Position numbers and translations under genes: made by a program
The notes under the pieces: model-generated
Database searches by the model: none
What the model saw: only the letters and a program-made list of their open reading frames with translations
Told to the model about the DNA's origin: nothing
Assembly (NCBI GenBank): GCA_949285735.1
Contig: CASEAQ010000019.1
Span: 1 to 40,641 of the forward strand
Direction of reading: 5' to 3'
Origin: an uncultured Bacteroidales bacterium
GTDB lineage: Bacteria; Bacteroidota; Bacteroidia; Bacteroidales; Muribaculaceae
Length of the DNA stretch: 40,641 bases
In this document: positions 19,099 to 28,396 of the stretch, piece after piece
Position numbering within the stretch: the first letter of the stretch is position 1
How the letters are laid out: each line of letters begins with the position of its first letter

Positions 19099-21903
19099 AT
19101 GGGAATGGAAGACAAATACAGGGCATTTTTGGACCGCGTCAGAGGGTTCTTGCCCAGCGAAAGGGTTTATACCGACGACTTGCGATGCCTCGCTTGGGGC
19201 ACCGACGCTGGTTTTTACCGCAAACTGCCTCGCATTGTGATACGCTCGGCGAGCGAGGAGGAAGTGTCGAAAATATTGAGGGTTGCCAACGAACTGGAAC
19301 TGCCTGTGACGTTCCGTGCTGCTGGCACAAGTCTGTCGGGGCAGGCAATCACCGACTCGATATTGGTGGTCGCCGGCAAGAATTGGGAGCAATATGAGGT
19401 GTCGCCCGATGCCGAGACCATCACCCTGCAACCGGGACTGATAGGCGAGAGGGTGAACGAGATATTGAAGCCCTACGGGCGCATATTCCCGCCCGACCCG
19501 GCATCGAAAGGGTCGGCGATGGTGGGCGGCATAGTGATGAACAACGCCTCGGGAATGAATTGCGGCACCCATGCCAATAGCGACCGCATAGTGCGCTCGA
19601 TGCGCATAGTGCTTGCCGACGGCACGGTGCTCGACACTGGCGACGAGGCGAGCCGCCAGGCATTCCGTGCGTCGCACCCGGCTTTTGTGGCAAAAATCGA
19701 GGAGTTGCGCGACCGCGTGAATGCCGACCCCGAACTTGTGGCGCGCATAAAGCACAAGTATTCGATAAAGAACGTTACGGGATTGAACATCTATCCGTTT
19801 GTGATGTTCAGCGACCCGTTCGACATAATCACCCACTTGATGGTAGGCTCGGAGGGCACGCTCGGCTTTGCGTCGCTCTTCCGCATGGCTACGGGTCATC
19901 TTTACAAGCACTCGGCGAGCGCGATGCTCTACTTCAAGAGTATGCGCGAGGCTTGCGAGGCAGTGGTGGCATTGAAGCGCGGACCGGTGTATAGTGCCGA
20001 GATGCTCGACCGCAAGTCGTTGCAGTCGGTTCACGACACCACCGGCGAGGGGCTGACGGCGATATTGACCGAAACCAAAGCTGACAGCGAGGAGGAGCTG
20101 AACCGCAACATCGAAGCCGTGCAGGAGATATTGAAGCAATTCGACCTGTATGTGCCTGCGCGGTTCACTGCCGACCCTGCCGAGTATGGCAAGTATTGGG
20201 CGATACGGTCGGGCATATTCCCGTCGGTGGGCGGCACACGCCCGCTTGGCACGACTGTGCTGATAGAGGACGTTGCATTCCACATCGAGGACTTGCCCGA
20301 TGCCACAGCCGACCTCGCCGACCTGATAGAGCGTCACGGATATGACGACGCGTGCATCTATGGTCATGCCTTCGAGGGAAACTACCACTTCGTGTTGTCG
20401 CAGTCGTTTGAGAGCGAAGCCGAGGTGAGCCGCTACCGCGACATGATGGTTGACCTTGCCCACCTCGTAGTTGACAAATATGACGGTTCGCTCAAAGCCG
20501 AGCATGGCACTGGGCGCAACATGGCACCATTTGTGAAGATGGAGTGGGGCGAGAAGGCATACGAGATAATGCGCGAGGTGAAGCAGCTTTTCGACCCGAA
20601 AAACTTGATAAATCCCGGGGTAATCTTCAATGACGACCCCGAATGCTTCATAAAGGGCATGAAGCACATGCCCGTGACCAATGCCCACGTTGACAAGTGC
20701 ATCGAATGCGGTTTCTGCGAAGTCAACTGCGTGACGTGCGGACTGGGGCTTTCGTCGCGCCAGCGCATAGTGGCTCAGCGCGAGATAGCATGGTTGCGCG
20801 CCACGGGAAGCGACCCGGCAAGGCTTGCCCGGATAGAGAAGCAATTTGAGTATTACGGCAATGCCATGTGTGCCGGCGACGGGCTGTGCAACACGTCGTG
20901 CCCGATGAAAATCAACACGGGCGAGATGATACACGACTTGAGGGCGGCAAAGTTGCCGCAAGGGAGCATGGGGCACTCGGTGGGCGACTTTGCAGCCCGC
21001 AACCTGAGCCGAATCGAGGGGGTGTTGCGCCCGTTGCTCACTGTGGCAGGCGCAGCCCAGTCGGTGATAGGCGACAGTGCCGTTGCCGCTGTGGGCAGGG
21101 GATTGCATGGCATGGGAGTGCCGTTGTGGACCCCGTCGTTGCCCACAGCCCACTACCGCCGCAAGCACGAGATGGAGCGGCACGACGATCGCAAGGTGGT
21201 GTATTTCCCCAGCTGCATCAACCAGACGATGGGGCGCAGCAAGCACGACGGCACGCGCCTCGACCTTGTTGACGAGGTGGTGAAGCTCTTCCAGAAGGCT
21301 GGTTGGGAAGTGTTGTTCCCCGATGGCATGAAGCACCTGTGTTGCGGCATGATATGGGAGAGTAAGGGGATGCCCGACATTGCCGAGCGCAAGATAAGGG
21401 AACTGGAAGAGGTGCTGTATGAAGCATCAGAGCATGGGCGATACCCGGTGATTTGCGACCAAAGCCCCTGTATGCATCGCATGAAGGAACACTTCAAGAA
21501 GATAGTTCCATACGAGTTGACCGAGTTCATATATGACAATATTGCACCGCGCCTGGAGTTCACACCCACCGACGAACCCGTTGCGCTGCACATCACCTGC
21601 TCGACACGCAAGATGGGGCTTGCCGGGAAGATAACGGCACTTGCCAAGATGTGTTCGAGCCGAGTGCTCGTTCCCGAGGGGATAGGGTGTTGCGGATTTG
21701 CCGGTGACAAGGGCTTCACGCACCCCGAGGTGAACGCATACGCCTTGCGCAAGTTGCGGCAGCAGATAGAGGCGGCAGGCATCAAGCGCGGATTTTCAAA
21801 TAGCCGCACGTGTGAGATAGGTTTATCGACCAACTCGGGCGTGCCATATGTGTCGCTCGTGTATCTGATAGATGAATGTACGAAGGCTAAACCGACAGAG
21901 TGA
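19099..21903 (+). CDS. FAD- and Fe-S-containing D-lactate dehydrogenase-like oxidoreductase
   Basis: A 934-residue fused flavoprotein. The FAD-binding domain is at about 40-250 (VTFRAAGTSLSGQAITDS, PPDPASKGSAMVGGIVMNNASG). The FAD-oxidase C-terminal domain follows to about 515 (EHGTGRNMAPFVKMEWG, FDPKNLINPGVI). Two cysteine clusters for 4Fe-4S centres are next (CIECGFCEVNC and CAGDGLCNTSCP). The end is a CCG-type heterodisulfide-reductase-like domain (GIGCCGFAGDKGF). This architecture is shared by D-lactate dehydrogenases and related glycolate-type oxidases passing electrons to the quinone pool. Its operon partners support D-lactate: MurQ, three genes on, releases D-lactate from N-acetylmuramic acid 6-phosphate. 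The next gene starts within the stop codon (TGATG), so translation is coupled. 2-Hydroxyacids other than D-lactate cannot be excluded. Confidence 0.9.
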   Translation: MGMEDKYRAFLDRVRGFLPSERVYTDDLRCLAWGTDAGFYRKLPRIVIRSASEEEVSKILRVANELELPVTFRAAGTSLSGQAITDSILVVAGKNWEQYEVSPDAETITLQPGLIGERVNEILKPYGRIFPPDPASKGSAMVGGIVMNNASGMNCGTHANSDRIVRSMRIVLADGTVLDTGDEASRQAFRASHPAFVAKIEELRDRVNADPELVARIKHKYSIKNVTGLNIYPFVMFSDPFDIITHLMVGSEGTLGFASLFRMATGHLYKHSASAMLYFKSMREACEAVVALKRGPVYSAEMLDRKSLQSVHDTTGEGLTAILTETKADSEEELNRNIEAVQEILKQFDLYVPARFTADPAEYGKYWAIRSGIFPSVGGTRPLGTTVLIEDVAFHIEDLPDATADLADLIERHGYDDACIYGHAFEGNYHFVLSQSFESEAEVSRYRDMMVDLAHLVVDKYDGSLKAEHGTGRNMAPFVKMEWGEKAYEIMREVKQLFDPKNLINPGVIFNDDPECFIKGMKHMPVTNAHVDKCIECGFCEVNCVTCGLGLSSRQRIVAQREIAWLRATGSDPARLARIEKQFEYYGNAMCAGDGLCNTSCPMKINTGEMIHDLRAAKLPQGSMGHSVGDFAARNLSRIEGVLRPLLTVAGAAQSVIGDSAVAAVGRGLHGMGVPLWTPSLPTAHYRRKHEMERHDDRKVVYFPSCINQTMGRSKHDGTRLDLVDEVVKLFQKAGWEVLFPDGMKHLCCGMIWESKGMPDIAERKIRELEEVLYEASEHGRYPVICDQSPCMHRMKEHFKKIVPYELTEFIYDNIAPRLEFTPTDEPVALHITCSTRKMGLAGKITALAKMCSSRVLVPEGIGCCGFAGDKGFTHPEVNAYALRKLRQQIEAAGIKRGFSNSRTCEIGLSTNSGVPYVSLVYLIDECTKAKPTE

Positions 21904-23087
21904 TGACGGCTGCGACTGAAAAAACAACACAGGGGCGACTGCTGTCGCTCGACATATTGCGGGGAATAACGATTGCCGGCATGATATTGGTGAACAATCC
22001 CGGGTCGTATAACGCCATATATGCGCCGTTGTACCATGCCGAGTGGAACGGGCTGACGCCGACCGACCTGGTGTTTCCGTTCTTCATGTTCATCATGGGC
22101 ATATCGATGTATTTCTCGTTGCGCAAGTTCCAGTTCAAGCCATCGGGGCACTTGCTGTGGAAGATAGTGAAGCGCACGGTGCTGATATATGCTATAGGGT
22201 TGGCGATAGCATGGTTTGGCGACCTGTGCAACGGGCTTGCCGGCAGCGACCAGTCGTTGCCGCTGCTCGACAGAGTGGTACAGGCGGCAAGCGGCTTTGG
22301 CACCTTGCGCCTTGTGGGCGTGATGCAGCGGTTGGCAATATGCTACTTCTTTGGCTCGATTGTGGCAATAACGTTGCGCCACAAGCTGATTCCGTGGCTC
22401 ATAGCGTTGCTGCTTGTGGCATACGCCGTGATATTGCTCGTGGGGCATGGGTATGACTTCGCACCCGAAAACGTGATTTATATCTTCGACAGTGCCCTGC
22501 TTGGTGAGTCGCACATGTATCGCTGGCTGTCGGTCGGCGGGGTGAACATGGTATTTGATCCCGAGGGATTGCTCAGCACGCTGCCTTGCATTGCCCATGT
22601 GCTGATAGGACTGCTGTGTGGCGAGGCGATAATGAAAACCAAGGATAACGGCAAGCGAACCAACGACCTGTTTATAACTGGCACGATTCTCACCTTTGCC
22701 GGGCTGTTGCTCAGCTACGGGTTGCCGATAAACAAGAACGTGTGGTCGCCGACGTTTGTCCTTGTCACCTGCGGACTTGCCGCAAGCCTGCTCGGGCTGC
22801 TGATATGGGTAATCGACATCAAGGGGCATCGGTCGTGGTGCCGCTTCTTCGAGGTGTTTGGCATCAATCCGTTGTTCCTGTATGTGATGGGCAGCGTGCT
22901 GGGCATATTGTTTGGCACGGTGAGCATCGCAGGCACCTCCATACAAGGCTGGCTGTGCGGCAGGCTGATATTGCCCGTGGTGGGTGACGAGTACATGGCA
23001 TCGTGCCTGTATGCGATATTGTTTGTGTTAATTAACTGGTGCATAGGCTACCTGTTGTATAAGAAAAAAATATATATAAAGATATGA
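21903..23087 (+). CDS. murT: multi-pass membrane protein of the acyltransferase/HGSNAT-like (COG4299, DUF5009) family, probable MurNAc transporter MurT
   Basis: A 394-residue protein with about ten hydrophobic membrane segments. The N-terminus, RLLSLDILRGITIAGMILVNN, is the hallmark of the heparan-alpha-glucosaminide acetyltransferase-like family. In Tannerella forsythia a member of this family, encoded with a kinase and MurQ, is known as the inner-membrane N-acetylmuramic acid transporter MurT. The gene order here is the same, so transport of MurNAc is the best prediction, though acetyl transfer to a sugar is the other family role. The ATG at 21903 overlaps the upstream stop by one base; a GTG at 21900 is an alternative. 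The end overlaps the kinase start by four bases (ATGA). Confidence 0.78.
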   Translation: MTAATEKTTQGRLLSLDILRGITIAGMILVNNPGSYNAIYAPLYHAEWNGLTPTDLVFPFFMFIMGISMYFSLRKFQFKPSGHLLWKIVKRTVLIYAIGLAIAWFGDLCNGLAGSDQSLPLLDRVVQAASGFGTLRLVGVMQRLAICYFFGSIVAITLRHKLIPWLIALLLVAYAVILLVGHGYDFAPENVIYIFDSALLGESHMYRWLSVGGVNMVFDPEGLLSTLPCIAHVLIGLLCGEAIMKTKDNGKRTNDLFITGTILTFAGLLLSYGLPINKNVWSPTFVLVTCGLAASLLGLLIWVIDIKGHRSWCRFFEVFGINPLFLYVMGSVLGILFGTVSIAGTSIQGWLCGRLILPVVGDEYMASCLYAILFVLINWCIGYLLYKKKIYIKI

Positions 23088-23926
23088 AACTGATAGCTGA
23101 CAGTGGATCGACCAAAATAGAATGGTGCGTCCTCGACAATGGGAAAGTGGTGAAGCAGGTGCTTACCGAGGGGATAAACGCCGTGTTGCTCACCGAGGAG
23201 GAGATAGCTCTGACCATCGGGCAACAGCTTGTGCCTCACGTGGCTGGACTGTCTATAGACGAGATTTATTATTACGGGGCGGGCTGCCTGTTTGAAAGCA
23301 TTTGCAACAACGTCAGGAAGGCCCTTGCCGGCAACATCCCGTCGGCACGGAAGATTGTGGTGGAGAGCGACATGCTCGCTGCCGCTCGCGCCGTGTGTGG
23401 CGACGATCCTGGTATCGTGTGCATACTTGGCACTGGATCAAACTCATGCTACTATGACGGCAACAACATTGTTGACAATGTGCCGTCGCTCGGCTACATA
23501 CTTGGTGACGAGGGTAGCGGTGCCGTGCTTGGCAAGATGCTCGTGGGTGATGCGCTGAAGCGACAGATGCCACAACAACTCGTTGACAAGTTCATGGCGC
23601 AATATGGCTTGACCCCGCAGTTGATAATAGAAAACGTTTACCGCAAGCCTGGGGCAAACCGTTTCCTCGCCTCGCTGTCGCCGTTTCTCGCCGAGAATAT
23701 CGAGGAACCGTCGGTACACCGTCTGGTGTTGAATGCGTTCAAGGCATTCTTTGTGCGCAATGTGGAGAATTATAATGGCTACAAGGATACGCCCGTCCAC
23801 TTTGTAGGGTCGATAGCCGTGTGCTATCGCGAAGTGATAGAAGAGGCAGCCAAGGCGTTGTATATCAATATAGGAAAGATAGTCAAAAGCCCAATGGAGG
23901 GGTTGGTTGAGTATCATTCAAAGTGA
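23084..23926 (+). CDS. murK: BadF/BadG-type sugar kinase, probable N-acetylmuramic acid kinase MurK
   Basis: A 280-residue ASKHA-fold kinase. Visible motifs are the N-terminal phosphate loop LIADSGSTKIEWCVLD (3-18), the adenosine-side loop CILGTGSNSCYYDG, and YILGDEGSGAVLGKM. The C-terminal part contains FVGSIAVCYREVIEEAA. Relatives include N-acetylglucosamine kinases and the MurNAc kinase MurK of Tannerella forsythia. It sits between the MurT-like transporter and MurQ and overlaps the first by four bases, so phosphorylation of imported MurNAc at carbon 6 is the favoured activity. Broader use of GlcNAc is possible, and the sequence alone does not settle it. The length is normal for the family. 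Confidence 0.82.
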   Translation: MKLIADSGSTKIEWCVLDNGKVVKQVLTEGINAVLLTEEEIALTIGQQLVPHVAGLSIDEIYYYGAGCLFESICNNVRKALAGNIPSARKIVVESDMLAAARAVCGDDPGIVCILGTGSNSCYYDGNNIVDNVPSLGYILGDEGSGAVLGKMLVGDALKRQMPQQLVDKFMAQYGLTPQLIIENVYRKPGANRFLASLSPFLAENIEEPSVHRLVLNAFKAFFVRNVENYNGYKDTPVHFVGSIAVCYREVIEEAAKALYINIGKIVKSPMEGLVEYHSK

Positions 23927-23931
23927 GTCAC

Positions 23932-24741
23932 ATGGCTTTTGTGAAGATAAGCGAGCAGCCCTCGCTCTACGACAATCTTGAGAGCAAGTCGGTGCATGAG
24001 ATATTGACCGAAATCAATGCCGAAGACCACAAGGTGGCTGATGCCGTCGGGCGGGCGTTGCCGCAGGTGGAGCGGCTGGTGACGCAGATAGTACCCCGCA
24101 TGAAGCGCGGCGGGCGCATTTTCTATATCGGAGCAGGCACGTCGGGGAGGCTCGGCGTGCTCGACGCGTCGGAAGTGCCGCCCACGTTTGGTATGCCGCC
24201 CACGTGGGTCGTAGGCATCATCGCAGGCGGCGACAAGGCGTTGCGCAACCCCGTGGAACATGCCGAGGATGACACGCAGCAAGGGTGGCGCGACTTGCAG
24301 GAACACGGCATCAACGAAAAGGACACTGTGATAGGCATTGCCGCATCGGGAACCACACCCTATGTGATTGGGGCGTTGACGAAAGCCCGTGAAATGGGGT
24401 GCCTGACGGCAGCCATCACGAGCAACCCCGATGCGCCCGTCTCGCAGGCTGCCGAAGTACCGATAGAGATGGTAGTCGGACCGGAATACGTCACCGGCAG
24501 TTCGCGCATGAAGTCGGGAACGGGGCAGAAGATGATATGCAACATGATTACGACAACAGTAATGATACAGCTCGGCAGGGTGAAAGGCAACAAGATGGTG
24601 AATATGCAACTCACCAACGCCAAACTCGTTGACCGCGGTACACGCATGATTATCGAAGAACTCGGGTTGCCATACGATGAAGCCCGCCGCCTGTTGCTGC
24701 TGCACGGCTCGGTGAACGAAGTCCTGAACCACAGCCGTTGA
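23932..24741 (+). CDS. murQ: N-acetylmuramic acid 6-phosphate etherase MurQ
   Basis: A 269-residue SIS-domain etherase that splits MurNAc 6-phosphate into GlcNAc 6-phosphate and D-lactate. The diagnostic block YIGAGTSGRLGVLDASEVPPTFG carries the catalytic-site Glu, and GPEYVTGSSRMKSGTGQK and NMQLTNAKLVDRGTRMI are also typical MurQ sequences. I start at ATG 23932 because Bacteroidales homologues begin at this point (M, then F-x-K-I-x-E-Q-PSLYDNLE). An upstream GTG at 23923, overlapping the kinase stop, would add three residues. It is the last gene of the operon, and its product D-lactate is the expected substrate of the first gene. No clear terminator was found after it. Confidence 0.95.
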   Translation: MAFVKISEQPSLYDNLESKSVHEILTEINAEDHKVADAVGRALPQVERLVTQIVPRMKRGGRIFYIGAGTSGRLGVLDASEVPPTFGMPPTWVVGIIAGGDKALRNPVEHAEDDTQQGWRDLQEHGINEKDTVIGIAASGTTPYVIGALTKAREMGCLTAAITSNPDAPVSQAAEVPIEMVVGPEYVTGSSRMKSGTGQKMICNMITTTVMIQLGRVKGNKMVNMQLTNAKLVDRGTRMIIEELGLPYDEARRLLLLHGSVNEVLNHSR

Positions 24742-25036
24742 CGTTTGCCACGGGCGATGGTGGTGTATTGACGAGAGGAATAGCTTTGCCGAGGCTTGCT
24801 TGTTGCTGTCTTGGATAAAAGGACTGTATGCTTTTTTGTATAAAAAATGTTGAAGATTGACTTTTTTATTCAGGATATTATTGTTTAATCGGAGATATTA
24901 GCTTACTTTTACCTTGGCAAAAGATGTGTTCTTTTGTCATTGAGGTGGTGTGCCGTTGCTTTTGTTTTGTGGTCGGCGCATTGCCTCGACGGGATGTTAT
25001 ATCCAAGCTTCAGGGGTAAATTTATTATATTTAACG
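24742..25036. other. intergenic region between murQ and the DUF5106-like gene
   Basis: These 295 bases have no coding frame I trust. A T6-GTAT-A6 inverted repeat lies at 24832-24847. No good terminator and no full promoter pair were found; the region around 24865-24915 is AT-rich and the most likely place for the promoter of the next gene. Confidence 0.4.
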
Positions 25037-25945
25037 ATGAAAATAAATAAAGCATTAAGCATTGCAGTGGCAGTCTTGTTTTCGGTGTTGCCATGTGCTG
25101 CCTTTGCGCAGAATGCAGGCGAAGAAAATGGAGTGGGGCAGAAACGGTTGTTTGACTACCCAGTGGTGCCCGACACGATAGTTACACTTGAAAACAGGAC
25201 TAATTACATTGTACAGAACTTTTGGAACAATTATGACTTCTCGGCACCAATAAGGGATGAAAAGGTGTTTGAAGCCACGTTCAGGGATTATGTGACGTTC
25301 TTCAAGTATGCCCACAAGACAATTGTCATTTCGTGCATCAAGGACATGATGCGCAAAGCGGAGTCGAACAAGTCGAATTTCTTGCTCATTGCCGACATTG
25401 CCGAGCGGTCGTTGTATGCGCCCGAGGCTGAGTATTGGAGCGACGAGGTATATATCCCGTTCCTTGAGAGCATAGTGGACAACAATATGCTTAAAAATGC
25501 CGAGAAAGAACGGTATAAATACCAGCTCGAATTGCTGAAAAACAACCTGATGGGCGACAAGGCTCAAGACTTTGAGATGAAGCTCGCCGACGGCAGCAAG
25601 AAGAAATTGTCGGAAATAGAAGGGAAGATGATATTCCTGTTCTTCAACGACGAGTCGTGTGAAGATTGCTCGATTGCACGGTTGAGGCTGAGCACCGACG
25701 TTACGCTCAACAAGCTGATTGATGCCGGCGAGGTGGCATTTGTGTGCGTGTATATGGGCAAGTATTCCGACGACTGGGCGAGCCGCGCACGCAGCTACCA
25801 CGACAAATGGATTATAGGGGCAAACGAAGATATTGCCGACAAATATGACTTGCGCATACAACCAAGCATTTATATACTCGACTCCAATAAAGTGATATTG
25901 GACAAGAATATAAATGTGGAAGGAATTAAGCGGCTTTTGAACTAA
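25037..25945 (+). CDS. DUF5106/thioredoxin-like periplasmic protein
   Basis: A 302-residue exported protein. I start it at 25037, where MKINKALSIAVAVLFSVLPCAAFAQ makes a good signal peptide; the open frame reaches back to 24950 but that extension is not signal-like. Residues about 40-170 are a helical region like the DUF5106 domain found next to thioredoxin-like domains in Bacteroidales. Residues about 175-302 have a thioredoxin-like fold: AQDFEMKLADGSKKKLSEI, then FNDESCEDCSIARL with a redox-type pair Cys208 and Cys211, and a cis-Pro-like QPSIYILD near the end. It may act in periplasmic thiol exchange. The CxxC spacer (Glu-Asp) is unlike classical thioredoxin. Its gene stands alone. Confidence 0.82.
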   Translation: MKINKALSIAVAVLFSVLPCAAFAQNAGEENGVGQKRLFDYPVVPDTIVTLENRTNYIVQNFWNNYDFSAPIRDEKVFEATFRDYVTFFKYAHKTIVISCIKDMMRKAESNKSNFLLIADIAERSLYAPEAEYWSDEVYIPFLESIVDNNMLKNAEKERYKYQLELLKNNLMGDKAQDFEMKLADGSKKKLSEIEGKMIFLFFNDESCEDCSIARLRLSTDVTLNKLIDAGEVAFVCVYMGKYSDDWASRARSYHDKWIIGANEDIADKYDLRIQPSIYILDSNKVILDKNINVEGIKRLLN

Positions 25946-25946
25946 G

Positions 25947-26077
25947 AAGCTGTTTTGGATTTTTTGCAGGATAATTATATAGAAAGTTCTTTGTTCATGC
26001 TTTGAGCGTCTCGAAAACTATCTCAAATCATCGAACAAAAAAATCAAAACAGTTTATCGAAAGCTGTTTAGGATTTT
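25947..26077. repeat. inverted and direct repeat cluster, possible MITE or insertion-sequence footprint
   Basis: AAGCTGTTTTGGATTTT (25947-25963) recurs nearly exactly as AAGCTGTTTAGGATTTT (26061-26077). Between them, near 26038-26054, is an inverted relative reading AAAAATCAAAACAGTTT. The outer pair could be ends of a roughly 110-base non-coding element. No transposase is present. Confidence 0.4.
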
Positions 26078-26124
26078 ACAAAGAGTTTTTTTGCAATAGG
26101 AGTTGTGATGTTTTTTGCCCGCAT

Positions 26125-26137
26125 ATTACCGGGTAAT
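26125..26137. promoter_or_regulatory. palindrome upstream of the doxX-mnmA operon
   Basis: ATTACC (26125-26130), G, GGTAAT (26132-26137) is a perfect palindrome 36 bases before the first gene of the operon, a position suitable for a regulator site. No matching promoter boxes were found beside it. Confidence 0.3.
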
Positions 26138-26172
26138 GAAATCGTAACAGTTCCAAAATTAATTGAAAAGAT

Positions 26173-26664
26173 ATGGTTCCCACATTTCTGAAAAAATTGT
26201 TGCTTTATAGCACAGCCCACACCTACAGTAACCTGTCGCGACTATTTCTCCGGCTGTTTGCGGGCATAATGTTCATGCAGTTTGGAATAAGGCAATGGAC
26301 GCATTTCGACAGTATTTCGACCGATATGGTGGGTGTGTTGGGAATGTCGGGGGAAACGACGCTCATTTTGATGATAGTCATCGAAATTGTGTGCTCGGCA
26401 TTGATAATGATTGGGCTGTTTTCGCGGCTTGCCGCGTTGCCACCGTTGGTGACGATGATTGTGGCAGAGACAGTGGTGTTGTCGGGAGTTGAGACCGGGT
26501 CGGCGATGCTGCTCAACTCGCAGCCATACGTGCCCATATTGTTCATAGGCATTTTTGTGTATATGTTGCTTGCCGGTCCTGGCAAGGTGTCGCTCGACTA
26601 CCTGATTTCGGTGAAGTTGCTCGGCTGGGATAAACAGGCACAAGACGAATTGGAAAAAGCGTGA
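26173..26664 (+). CDS. DoxX family membrane protein
   Basis: A 163-residue protein with four hydrophobic segments. The first, LFLRLFAGIMFMQFGIRQW near residues 26-44, is a DoxX-type opening segment. The others are at about 62-82 (LILMIVIEIVCSALIMIGLF), 85-105 and 115-135 (PILFIGIFVYMLLAGPGKVSLD). DoxX family proteins are small inner-membrane proteins of varied role, some tied to redox or sulfur metabolism. It is the first gene of an operon and lies 12 bases before mnmA. A link between the two is suggested only by position. No active-site residues can be named. Confidence 0.85.
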   Translation: MVPTFLKKLLLYSTAHTYSNLSRLFLRLFAGIMFMQFGIRQWTHFDSISTDMVGVLGMSGETTLILMIVIEIVCSALIMIGLFSRLAALPPLVTMIVAETVVLSGVETGSAMLLNSQPYVPILFIGIFVYMLLAGPGKVSLDYLISVKLLGWDKQAQDELEKA

Positions 26665-26676
26665 AGAATTGACACA

Positions 26677-27759
26677 ATGAAGATAGCAGTATTGATATCG
26701 GGTGGCGTTGACAGCGCAGTGGTCGTGCACCGGCTCAAGGAAGAGGGGCACGACTTGCACCTGTTTTACATAAGAATTGGCATGGACGACGACGAGGGCG
26801 ATTGCTCTGCCGAAGAGGACATCGAGATGTGCCAGCTCATTGCGGCTCGTTATGGCTTGCCGCTCGAAGTGGTGTCGTTGCACCAAGAATATTGGGATAA
26901 CGTGATGGAATATGCGTTGCGCACGGTAAAGGCTGGGCTGACACCCAACCCCGACATGATGTGCAACAAGATGATTAAATTTGGGTATTTCGAGGAACGT
27001 TGGGGGCGTGAGTTCGACCTCACCGCCACCGGGCATTATGCCACGACCGACATGATTGATGGGGTGAAATACCTTGCCACGGCGGTTGACCCGGTGAAAG
27101 ACCAAACCGACTTCTTGGCGCAAATCACCTATGAGCAGTTGTCGCACCTGATATTTCCCATCGGCTCACTACCCAAGAGCGAGGTGCGCCGCATAGCCAT
27201 TGAGACCAAGATGCCCAACGCCTACCGCAAGGATAGCCAAGGAATATGTTTCTTGGGAAAAATCAATTATAACGACTTCATTCGCCGCCACCTTGGGGAG
27301 AAGAAGGGGAGCATAATCGAGATTGAAACCGGGCGGAAGCTCGGCGAGCACAAGGGCTACTGGTTCCACACCATCGGGCAGCGCAAGGGGCTTGGCTTGA
27401 GCGGAGGCCCGTGGTATGTGGTGAAGAAGAATGTGGCAGACAACACCATATACGTCAGCAACGGTTATGACAACGAGAAACAGTATGGGAAGGTTATCCA
27501 CATCGACGAGATGCACTTCATCTCGGGCAATCCGTGGAAGGGCATGACCGGGGCTGTTGACATAATGTTCAAGAACCGCCATTCGCCCGAGTTCACCAAG
27601 GCAAAGTTGACCCACCTTGGTGGAATGGAGTATGTAATAGAGTCGGAGCGGAAAGTCCAGGGGATAGCCCCGGGGCAATTTGCCGTCATCTATAGCCCCG
27701 ATGCACATTTGTGCTACGGGAGCGGTATCATAACAGGGCAAAAAATAAAGGAGGCTTAG
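26677..27759 (+). CDS. mnmA: tRNA-specific 2-thiouridylase MnmA
   Basis: A 360-residue MnmA that puts sulfur on uridine 34 of certain tRNAs, using ATP and a sulfur relay. The PP-loop SGGVDSA (8-14) binds ATP. The two expected catalytic cysteines are Cys96 in [13 protein letters not shown] and Cys191 in DSQGICFLG. Further family motifs are [17 protein letters not shown] and [15 protein letters not shown]. The N-terminal segment after the PP-loop ([20 protein letters not shown]) deviates from the E. coli form, which suggests a divergent Bacteroidales branch. The next gene starts four bases after its stop. Length is normal. Confidence 0.95.
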   Translation: MKIAVLISGGVDSAVVVHRLKEEGHDLHLFYIRIGMDDDEGDCSAEEDIEMCQLIAARYGLPLEVVSLHQEYWDNVMEYALRTVKAGLTPNPDMMCNKMIKFGYFEERWGREFDLTATGHYATTDMIDGVKYLATAVDPVKDQTDFLAQITYEQLSHLIFPIGSLPKSEVRRIAIETKMPNAYRKDSQGICFLGKINYNDFIRRHLGEKKGSIIEIETGRKLGEHKGYWFHTIGQRKGLGLSGGPWYVVKKNVADNTIYVSNGYDNEKQYGKVIHIDEMHFISGNPWKGMTGAVDIMFKNRHSPEFTKAKLTHLGGMEYVIESERKVQGIAPGQFAVIYSPDAHLCYGSGIITGQKIKEA

Positions 27760-27763
27760 GAAA

Positions 27764-28366
27764 ATGGAACGTGTGGAATTGAGAGTGATGGGCATTACCT
27801 ACAACCAAGTGCAGCAGGACGCTTATGCGCTGGTGCTTGCGCAGGTTGACGGCCCCTACCGCATACCTGTCGTCGTCGGCGTTGCCGAGGCGCAGTCGAT
27901 AGCCGTGAGGTTGGAGAACATAATACCTCCACGCCCCATGCCCCACGACCTGTTTGTGAGTATGGCACACGCCTTCGGCATACAGCTTGAGGAGGTGTTC
28001 ATAAGCAAGTTTGACGACGGGATATTCATGTCGGAACTGACCTTCAGGAACGACTCGATGGAGGTCGTCCTCGATTCGCGCACGTCGGACGCGATAGCCT
28101 TGGCATTGCGCACCAATGCCCCCATTTTCACCACCCGCGACATAATGGAAAAGACGGGCTTTGTGATTGACGGCTTTGACGAAAGCCGCGAAGGGAAAGA
28201 GCCGGGTACGGATTCGGAAGGGGAGGTCGGTTTCCAAAACTTGTCGATGAAACGCCTTGAGAAACTATTGCAGACCTATGTTGAGAATGAAGAATATGAG
28301 ATGGCTGCCGAGGTGAAGAAGGCAATCGACAAGAAGCGTGCCGAGAGCGAAAACAAAAAAAAATAA
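27764..28366 (+). CDS. bifunctional nuclease family (DUF151) protein with C-terminal UVR motif
   Basis: A 200-residue protein. Residues about 1-130 form a DUF151/bifunctional nuclease domain (YALVLAQVDGPYRIPVVVGVAEAQSIAVRLE, later VVLDSRTSDAIALALRTNAPIF). Residues about 165-195 form a UVR motif (RLEKLLQTYVENEEYEMAAEVKKAID), as in UvrB and UvrC, where it mediates protein contacts. Members of this family have been reported with nuclease activity, but the bacterial role is poorly defined. It follows mnmA by four bases and precedes the permease by 30 bases, so it is in the same operon. Confidence 0.9.
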   Translation: MERVELRVMGITYNQVQQDAYALVLAQVDGPYRIPVVVGVAEAQSIAVRLENIIPPRPMPHDLFVSMAHAFGIQLEEVFISKFDDGIFMSELTFRNDSMEVVLDSRTSDAIALALRTNAPIFTTRDIMEKTGFVIDGFDESREGKEPGTDSEGEVGFQNLSMKRLEKLLQTYVENEEYEMAAEVKKAIDKKRAESENKKK

Positions 28367-28396
28367 TGTAAACCTAAAAACAATTGCGAATAAAGT

